From the NCBI GenBank assembly GCA_020746875.1, contig JAGTJL010000014.1, positions 1,612,001 through 1,676,000 of the forward strand: 64,000 bases of DNA, written 5' to 3'. The position numbers and the translations under genes are program-made. Under the pieces are notes generated by a model. The model made no database searches. It was given only the letters and a program-made list of their open reading frames with translations, and was not told where the DNA came from. Shown here piece by piece: positions 57,488-64,000 of this stretch (its first letter is position 1; each line of letters opens with the position of its first letter). The DNA comes from Rhexocercosporidium sp. MPI-PUGE-AT-0058 (taxonomy: Eukaryota; Ascomycota; Leotiomycetes; Helotiales).

Positions 57488-59239
57488 ATGGCAGACCCGG
57501 TCGGAACACACGCAGAACTCATCCTTTCCACCGCCAAACTCGGTGAAGAGCTATCTGTCAACCTCCTCAAATTCGCTTCCAGGTACAATTTGAATCAGCT
57601 TGTGATGCTCAACCTCTCCACGGCCACTGGTCTCATTTCTGGTAACCTGCAAAATCTCTCCGAGACAATCGAAAAATTTGGTCCCAAAATCGATCTTGAA
57701 GATGGGACGACTAAGCCGCTGGTCGCGGGTCTCCGGGCGATCTTCGAGAAGGTGAAAAAAGCTTTGGAGGAGGGGGTTCAGGCCGAGAATGAGCATGGTG
57801 ATGATTACGACGACACAGAAGATCCTAATGGGGTCCCGCAGAGGAGGTATAACACCCGAAAGATTGCAAATAACCACGCTGGAACTTTGGCGTTCACGAG
57901 AGTGTTGGGTGGGTATACGCAAGCTGAGATGTTGGTTTGGCATTTGGAGGCGCAGAAGTGCCATGTTTTCTTTCTAGCGAAGGGAATTCGATATTTAGCG
58001 TTGAAGAAGATGGAAGAGGAGTGAGTGAGCAGAATATTTAGAGATTCGTGAAGGTGCTGATAATGTCAGGGATAACTTGGATGGTGAGCAGAAGAGTGCG
58101 CTCAAAAAGCTCGTCAGAGAGCTGCCGCAACTGATGAACGAGCTCCTGTGCCGGCAACCAATGCTCCAGGCGTTGGCAGCGAAATGGAAAGCGGGTGAAG
58201 ATTTGACATACACCCAGCGAAGAAGGAATAGCCAAGATATCTACATCATCCCTCGTGAGAGAGATGTCGATTTCGATGCCCGGAGTATCAGTTCAGTGGG
58301 CTCAGTTGTCTCGGAGTGAGTGAGCTATCAAAATTCGCGACATTTTGCTAACCGTGAACTGCAGCGTGTATATCGACACCAAGGAAATTTATGAGACGTG
58401 GCTGATCCGGAAGGGGGACGGGTATGTTCGCAGGGCGGAGCATCACTGGAGTTTCCTTGGGTTGCAAGTCCACGAGAGTTATGACAACGACAACTGGAAT
58501 GCTGATATGATACCATGCTCTCAAGATGAGTTAAAGAGCAAATACGAGCTTTCAAAGACCGGAGAAGGTTCCGATATCTTCAGGAAGAAGATCAACAGCC
58601 TCCCAGCAGGCGTCCATCGGGAAATCGAGTTCTTGCTCCAAGAGAGAATTAGAAACTCTAAGGCTCCCAAGCTAATCCGGACCTGGACGTTGATCGATGC
58701 AACACCGACTTCACCACTGATACCGAGACAGCAGCCAAGAGGTTGGTTCGGGTGGTTCAAAGGCGAGCCAGAGGTGTTGGACTGGAAAGTAGTGCTAAAA
58801 GCGGAGAGCTCTGCCGCGGACGGTATGGACTGGCCGAACGGAGGTGGTGACCCATTCAGAAAGAACCGGATTGAGACCTTCTCGAACAGAAGAAGAGTGC
58901 CCGACTATCGTGAACGGAGAGAGATGTCACCCGAACGCGAAATTGTGATTGATCAGCGACGGGACACGAGATATTCCCGTCACGTGGAGCGAGTAGAGCC
59001 AAGGCAGCCAACTCCAGAAGAAGCTCATAATAAGATCAAAGAAATCATCACCGAGATTGGGGTGTTTGCTAAAGATTCTGCTGGGGAAAATCCACTCGAG
59101 CCAGTTGCAGGAGTAAGTTCTTGACGTGGGAACATCTGTGAGATAATGAAGTTTCCTTTGTCGCCAATATTGGGGATATGTATGAGTTTAGCCGCTGGAA
59201 GGCAGTCCACTAGCACCAAGAAAGACTGGAAACAAATGA
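57488..59239 (+). CDS. Unknown fungal protein, four exons
   Basis: Exons 57488-58020, 58070-58315, 58365-59112 and 59192-59239 give 524 residues. Without the last intron (GTAAGT at 59113) the frame stops at 59124, giving 512. The fourth exon is preferred because GTAAGT is a perfect donor and the joined end (PVAG then PLEGSPLAPRKTGNK) reads smoothly. The N-terminus (MADPVGTHAELILSTAKLGE, LVMLNLSTATGLISGNLQNL) is helical and resembles the N-terminal domain that precedes various mould proteins. The middle is helical and charged. The C-terminal third has a WFGWFKGEPEVLDWKVVL strand pattern and Arg-rich disordered stretches. No catalytic motif is seen. Function not recognised. Confidence 0.75.
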
Positions 59240-59338
59240 GGGATATTTGAAATTTCACCCGACATAGTCTTGGCAATAGAAGCCGTAATGTGACCATAGT
59301 AAGAAGCCGTAAATGTTGTCGTTGACTCCAAAAAAAAA

Positions 59339-60163
59339 TTACTCTGGGATCATCTGCGGAGCAGGCACAACAGCAGCTTGCCGAAGAACACCGTCATGAC
59401 TTCTCCACATATGTGGCAACATTTTCTCCTCCTGCGATACACTCGACCAGTTCCTATATCGCTGTTCCCAAAGCATCCAAGAGATATCCTCCGCCTCCGA
59501 GTACCGAATTCTCTTGCACAAAATGAAATTCTGCACCAGTGGTCGCCGATCCCGAAATAGTCGACACACATTGACGACATCCATATCCTTGACTCCGAAG
59601 GAACCGTTGTAGATGACTCGCAAGTATTCTAAGTTGGAGAAGTACTTGAGCAGCGATATGAGGTGTTTGAGACGATCGAGATTGATGTTGTGTGACGGAA
59701 TATACAGTCTCTTAAGATAGTGGCGTGCCAGGCAGAATTTGCTCATATCAATAGCCCACTGAGAAGGACGTAAGAACCCATCTCTCCTTTGACTACCAAG
59801 GAGATTGAGAAACTCGGGGGCTGTCCATGCTGGAGTTCCTCGGATTTGGAAAGTGTTTCGTCCGTAGAGTATTTCCACTGCTTCGGCGTAGATTTGTCGA
59901 TTCGTCCTAAGCAATGCGATGTAATCCGCCATTCTAGCTCGCTCTCTGTTCGGATAAAGCGGTCCGTCGACGACGAAGATGACGCTGTAGATGGCATCTC
60001 TAAGTTCGCGGGGGAGATCCAGAAAACATGACCCCTCCAGGGGTGAGATCTCCTCGACTTTATGTGTTATCATCTTGGAAGACCCGGTAGACATATTCCT
60101 CTGTTCGAAGCTGAGGCAAGAAACAGGTCGGAGCGCAATATTGTTGATAGTTAACTCAGACAT
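59339..60163 (-). CDS. F-box-like/DUF7730-like protein
   Basis: A single exon encodes 274 residues from ATG 60163; the open frame upstream reaches only a TTG. The motif CFLDLPRELRDAIYSVIF (near residue 50) and IALLRTNRQIYAEAVEILYG followed by RNTFQIRG are the classic opening of mould F-box-like/DUF7730 proteins. The remaining part (KRLYIPSHNINLDRLKHLIS, LEYLRVIYNGSFGV) predicts leucine-rich alternating helices and strands. It is related in type, though not closely in sequence, to the DUF7730 gene at 29 kb. If F-box-like, it would recruit substrates to an SCF ligase, but that is not shown. Confidence 0.78.
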   Translation of the reverse strand: MSELTINNIALRPVSCLSFEQRNMSTGSSKMITHKVEEISPLEGSCFLDLPRELRDAIYSVIFVVDGPLYPNRERARMADYIALLRTNRQIYAEAVEILYGRNTFQIRGTPAWTAPEFLNLLGSQRRDGFLRPSQWAIDMSKFCLARHYLKRLYIPSHNINLDRLKHLISLLKYFSNLEYLRVIYNGSFGVKDMDVVNVCRLFRDRRPLVQNFILCKRIRYSEAEDISWMLWEQRYRNWSSVSQEEKMLPHMWRSHDGVLRQAAVVPAPQMIPE

Positions 60164-60563
60164 TGTGAACGGAAAGTGCAAAACTGGTGAACAGACAAAA
60201 CAAGATACAGAGTTGCCGACCTATATATAGAAGGTGGAAGAAAATAGACTTTGATAGAAGTTGGAAGTGGAGATGTCATCCAGCACGATGGAGCCCTTCG
60301 AGGCGAGCTGAGCTAAAATGTTAGCCCAGTCCGACGCCAGGCCGAAAATAAACTAGCTAAATCTAATCCCTGTTCCAAACGCAAAACTCCAAAAAATTAT
60401 CTCGAGAACTCCAACGACGAATTTCGACCATTCCAATATCGATACAGCAGTCCACACGGTACGCAGCCGCTCACTCCGCCTCAATCCAGTTCGATCAATC
60501 GACCTGCGCTACCAAACAATCGCAAACCACGCACCTCACGACTTCAATCCACGAACCGTAACC

Positions 60564-60850
60564 ATGCATCTCATGTACACCGTTGATAGCACCGGCAAGC
60601 GTGTCTATACCCTTAAGAAGGTCGTTTCGGGCGAAGTCACCAAGTCAGCACACCCTGCGCGATTCTCGCCAGATGACAAGTACTCCAGACATCGGGTTAC
60701 GCTGAAGAAGAGATATGGATTGCTTTTGACGCAGCAGAGTGAGTTTTTTTTCTCTTTTTGGACATGGCATCTTTGCGGTGTGAGGAATATTGTAATGATG
60801 TACCTATGCTAACTGGTTCTGCAGAGGATCTCAAGGTCTTGGGCCAATAG
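60564..60850 (+). CDS. NOP10: H/ACA snoRNP subunit Nop10
   Basis: Exons 60564-60738 and 60825-60850 give 66 residues. The 86-bp intron (GTGAGT...CTAAC...GCAG) splits a Lys codon near the end. [39 protein letters not shown] and [13 protein letters not shown] are near-identical to Nop10 of other eukaryotes. Nop10 is a core protein of H/ACA snoRNPs with Cbf5, Gar1 and Nhp2, required for rRNA pseudouridylation and 18S processing in the nucleolus. Full length and all conserved positions are present. It is tail to tail with NOB1 (258 bp). Confidence 0.97.
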
Positions 60851-61108
60851 AGGGGCTGGCTGAATCGAGTATGAGGGGAAATTTTGGGTGATTGTCACAA
60901 CGGGAGATTGAATGTGAGCAGGCATTGCAGGCGCATACAAGGAGTTTAGGTGGAAAATATCTGTTCGTGGTCATTGGCGTCCTACGTACGACTTGTAGGA
61001 AATCAAAAAATAACCGTCGCTATGCAAGTCTGTCTATATCCAGCAAGCCAATCCTCGCGACGCCATAACTCCGAGTAACATCATTTTTGGACTCCATACC
61101 AACGTTCC

Positions 61109-62518
61109 CTAGTTTCGTTTCTTCGAATTGACGTTCCTGCCAGCTCCAACCTTTGCTCTCCCCCCTGCGCGCCCTCTGTCACCAGATAGAAGTCCCGGTA
61201 GGAAGTCCTCGTCCATCAAGTCTTTCTCCTTTTTCCTCCGAGCTCCGGTCATAGCTTGGACATACTCCTTCTGATCCTCGGCCAGAATTAATCCTTGACC
61301 CCACCCACCCTTGCCCCCTCCCTGAACAAGTTTCCCGTTCGATGCCCCAGCAACAGGTTTGGGAATACTATAAACATCCCCTCTCTTGTTCCATTGCATG
61401 TTCTTCTTCAGGTGAACCTTGACTTTGCCATCTTTATCTGTAGTGCATGATGTCCGCATGAGGGTTGGCTTTCCACATCGCCCACAGAATTGCTTGGTCA
61501 TATCTTTGGTAATGGCGAAACAGGCGTGGCATCTCAGCACCCAGGTTTTCAATTGCTTGATTCTTTGAAGGGTTGGAGAGAGTAAATTGAGGTTCATTCG
61601 GAGAAGGACATTTTGCATAGCGAAATCGGATGTGATGAGTGCAACTTGCATAATTGCGGCTTCGGTCTTCTTGCTGGCGGTGCTGTTTTCGGACTTTGCC
61701 ATGTGCTTCTTCAGGTTTGAAGGTGTGATCCAACCTTCGCCACCTGATCCTTCTGAATCTGATTCCTCGACTTCTTCAATTGGGCCATCGGGGGGAGAAG
61801 TCTCGGTGGTCGACTCAGGCGCTTGAACTTCTGGAGCAGAAGATTCTGTGATTTGTGTGACTTCGACAGTGGCATCTAGTTGTGGGATCGGTCGTATCTC
61901 CTCAGAGCTCAAAGCAACCGCCGCAGATGTGTCTACTGGTGCTTCGACTTCTGGAGCAGAGATATGTGTGCTCTCCAAAACCTCATCTATCGACTTGAGC
62001 TCTCCATCCTCTACAGTATCCTTAGGCACAGTAGTTCCCCACGCGCCTCGAGTTTCCAAAATAGGAGCAGGTGGTTTTGTAGCCTCGACCACTTCCTCCG
62101 TGACCTCTGCCTTCGCATTTACCTCAACGGGTTTCGGTGGTTCTCCATTAATCTTCTTTTGATTTGGATCACTTCGCAGCCTCCAATCACCATTATTCCT
62201 CTCACACTCCAACTCATAAGCCAGCGCCATAAGATGAATATCCGGCCTACTCAGAACTTCCAAATCGCCCGTTTTGCGCGCAAAGTCGGTAATGACCTTC
62301 ACGCTCGCGGGTCTCGGTGATCGTAGCTTGAGGAAGGGGAGCAGAGTGCTCTCGATTCGGGCGCGGGTGACTGCATCGCGGATTTCGTCGATGACGGCTG
62401 GGATGGTGTAGATGTTTTCGGCTTGGCCGAGGATTGTAGAGACGTGAGGGTCGTTCTTGATTATTGGACCCGAGTCGAGGATTAGACTGTGTATGGGCTT
62501 TGGGTTCTCGGTCGTCAT
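61109..62518 (-). CDS. NOB1: 20S pre-rRNA D-site endonuclease Nob1
   Basis: A single exon encodes 469 residues. The N-terminal PIN domain has the acidic active-site residues in HSLILDSGPII (Asp15), PAVIDEIRD and RPDIHLMALAYELE. A Glu/Pro/Thr-rich disordered insert of about 130 residues follows. The DSEGSGGEGWITPSNLKKHM block then marks the conserved Nob1 middle. A zinc ribbon (LRCHACF...KQFCGRCGKPTL) and the conserved YSIPKPVAG/GWGQGLILAEDQKEY C-terminal part complete the protein. Nob1 cleaves 20S pre-rRNA at site D to finish 18S rRNA maturation in cytoplasmic pre-40S particles. All motifs are intact. Confidence 0.97.
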   Translation of the reverse strand: MTTENPKPIHSLILDSGPIIKNDPHVSTILGQAENIYTIPAVIDEIRDAVTRARIESTLLPFLKLRSPRPASVKVITDFARKTGDLEVLSRPDIHLMALAYELECERNNGDWRLRSDPNQKKINGEPPKPVEVNAKAEVTEEVVEATKPPAPILETRGAWGTTVPKDTVEDGELKSIDEVLESTHISAPEVEAPVDTSAAVALSSEEIRPIPQLDATVEVTQITESSAPEVQAPESTTETSPPDGPIEEVEESDSEGSGGEGWITPSNLKKHMAKSENSTASKKTEAAIMQVALITSDFAMQNVLLRMNLNLLSPTLQRIKQLKTWVLRCHACFAITKDMTKQFCGRCGKPTLMRTSCTTDKDGKVKVHLKKNMQWNKRGDVYSIPKPVAGASNGKLVQGGGKGGWGQGLILAEDQKEYVQAMTGARRKKEKDLMDEDFLPGLLSGDRGRAGGRAKVGAGRNVNSKKRN

Positions 62519-62800
62519 GTTGGCGGCTGGGGTGTTGTCTTTGTCTGTTCAGCCTTGGTGGGGTAATTCGAGGTTCAAATGGAAAATATTTTGGATTCTG
62601 CCGAGTGCGGGTGCGGCACCAGGCGGTGAGGTCACTCCGTTGCTAGGGCCTTGTCAGGTTCTGGAAAAGCTTGCAAATATCCCACAATTTTTCACTGCTA
62701 TACAGTACCAAATAAGGGCTTCCATTCAATTCATATTCAAATCATGTGATGGGACAGATGGTTCGTTTAATCACCTTCATCATCTTATTGGATAACCGTT

Positions 62801-62916
62801 AACATTACTCAGGCCGAGTGGTTATGGCGTGTGACTCAAGATATTATCTTGTCAGCTTGACGCTGAAACAATTCTCATGGGCTTCGCCCGCAGGGGTTCG
62901 AATCCCCTTCTGTTCA
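62801..62916 (+). tRNA. tRNA-Leu(CAA) with intron; acceptor stem irregular
   Basis: The D arm is GCC/GGC around GAGTGGTTAT (62813-62828) and the anticodon CAA is at 62837-62839. A 31-nt intron (62841-62871) contains TATCTTG, complementary to the anticodon side CAAGATA, as usual in eukaryotic tRNA-Leu(CAA) precursors. The long variable arm is GGGC-TTCG-CCCG and the T arm is AGGGG-TTCGAAT-CCCCT (62892-62908), i.e. box B. The 3' acceptor strand TCTGTTC (62909-62915) would need GAACAGA at the 5' end, but the bases there (ATTACTC or nearby) do not pair. The anticodon stem has one T-T mismatch. It could be a tRNA pseudogene or have a rearranged 5' end. Confidence 0.65.
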
Positions 62917-63644
62917 ATGCAACTTTTGCTTTTTGAAGCTATGATTTCTACTTGAATGCTCCGGATTGTGTTGTAGTGTGGATTCGCGTGGACAAAGATA
63001 AGCGAAGCGAATTATAGTATTGGCCCCTTGTTGTCTTTACTAGGGTCCTCTTCTGAGCCGTTGTTGCTCTGCCTACCCTATTTTTTATCAATCAGCTGAA
63101 GCCTCCGTCACTAGAATTGCATATTTGAGAAACATCTCATGATATACACGAACATAATGTACAGCTTACCAAGTAATGAAAACCACGCCCGAAAAGTTAA
63201 AGCATCATCATTCCTTGGAACGCTCTACACTGATAACATCTCCCCCTTTTTGACTTTCAAATCAATCATCATCTACCTGACTCTCTTAATTCTTGACGGT
63301 TATGCGTGTTCTAAGAAACTCAAGAGTTGCAGCACTTCGCAGAATTAGGTATCAGACTCTGGATGTTGAAACGTGGTAGGTAAATATCAGACCTTGCCTA
63401 GCAAAATAAGCGAATGTTGATATGGCGTCCTCAAAATGAGGTCAGTAATCAGCATCTTACGAGTTGCGCTTTACTATGTATTCATGTGTGGTAGAAGATC
63501 AAGCCTGTTCGATAGTGTGGGACACCGTCAGTCAGATATCCTGGAACGGTGCTTAGTAAAATAATCAACAAGTCGCAGTATGTTTGCAATCTAATACTAA
63601 GCATGCATACACAAGAATTGTTTTTTGGGAAAATCAATTGGATT
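62917..63644. other. Intergenic
   Basis: No gene is supported downstream of the tRNA. Short AT-rich frames only. Confidence 0.5.
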
Positions 63645-64000
63645 TTACATGCGATACAAGTACAAGTGCCTATCTCCCCTCCTTCTCATCGTGCTCAGAG
63701 CCATTAATACAGCAGGCGCCAAAGCCACAGCAGCCAAGATCCACCACAACCTCCCATACGCCCACTTCACAACCGCAGCATCCCAACCATGCCACGAATT
63801 CCCCTCTCGATGTTCAAAGAACGTATACGGGGTCCTATCATAAAACATAGGCGGCAGAATCCTCACGCCGTCCTCTCCTTCCACATTCCCCACAACTTCG
63901 AACCACTTCCCCAAAATCCCATTGACGAACATCGGCCCCGTTGCCCAGAAGACGGTCGTATATCCCGTCCCGAACCACCCATTATGGTCTTGGAGACTGA
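63645..64000 (-). CDS. Unidentified membrane protein, C-terminal part (5' truncated by window)
   Basis: The frame is open from the window edge to the stop at 63645. It reads DHNGWFGTGYTTVFWATGPM, then FVNGILGKWFEVVGNVEGED, PPMFYDRTPYTFFEHREGNS, WHGWDAAVVKWAYGRLWWIL and the hydrophobic AAVALAPAVLMALSTM, ending in a short basic tail. The composition suggests a lumenal/extracellular domain followed by one C-terminal membrane helix. It looks like a conserved fungal protein, but I do not recognise the family from this fragment. Confidence 0.65.
   Translation of the reverse strand, partial: SLQDHNGWFGTGYTTVFWATGPMFVNGILGKWFEVVGNVEGEDGVRILPPMFYDRTPYTFFEHREGNSWHGWDAAVVKWAYGRLWWILAAVALAPAVLMALSTMRRRGDRHLYLYRM

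Noticed and set aside
1..64000. CRISPR arrays, bacterial operons, Shine-Dalgarno sites
   Set aside because: The window is eukaryotic. No regularly spaced identical repeats were seen and bacterial signals do not apply.

Overview
The window comes from a filamentous ascomycete (Pezizomycotina). Genes are split by short 42-90 bp introns with GTANGT donors and CTAAC/CTGAC-type branch sites. FGAM synthase is a single long polypeptide, and many genes belong to families expanded in moulds (2EXR, DUF7730, CAP10, tannase, sugar porters, P450). The mix of 2EXR, DUF7730 and tannase genes suggests Leotiomycetes/Helotiales, but that is inference. Exon coordinates were derived by hand from splice signals and reading-frame continuity.

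Layout. 1-1.2 kb: 3' end of a hybrid histidine kinase. 3.2-9.1 kb: CAP10-type glycosyltransferase, a class A FAD monooxygenase and a tannase/feruloyl esterase; the last two are neighbours on the minus strand and both fit phenolic metabolism. 10.4-14.7 kb: FGAM synthase (de novo purines). 15.6-16.3 kb: a diverged Sec66-like ER translocon subunit. 18.5-26.5 kb: an accessory block with three 2EXR-domain genes, one decayed 2EXR copy and a 236-bp MITE-like inverted-repeat element. 29-30 kb: a three-exon DUF7730 gene. 30.7-32.4 kb: two adjacent solo Gag-like genes of copia type with no pol or LTRs.

32.96-33.14 kb: the most striking object, a U4 spliceosomal snRNA gene interrupted by a canonical 58-bp spliceosomal intron. 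Removing the intron restores the conserved U4 5' end that pairs with U6. The rest of the RNA is recognisable by its 5' stem-loop (with compensatory base changes relative to yeast U4), a UUCG-capped hairpin and an Sm site.

34.6-37 kb: RA-PH (MRL-like) signalling protein. 38.2-41.6 kb: a fungal transcription factor and a divergently transcribed bZIP. 42-48 kb: alpha/beta hydrolase and an 11-exon sugar porter. 50.3-55.3 kb: cytochrome P450, convergent with a Ser/Thr kinase whose C-terminal tail contains an apparent frameshift. 55.9-56.7 kb: decayed DUF6594-like membrane protein gene. 57.5-60.2 kb: an unknown four-exon protein and an F-box-like/DUF7730-like protein. 60.5-62.5 kb: ribosome-biogenesis genes NOP10 and NOB1, tail to tail. 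62.8 kb: an intron-containing tRNA-Leu(CAA) with an odd acceptor stem. The right edge cuts the C-terminal part of an unidentified membrane protein.

The conserved housekeeping genes (FGAM synthase, NOP10, NOB1, U4) are scattered among accessory genes. There is no operon-like organisation and no metabolic cluster beyond the monooxygenase-tannase pair.
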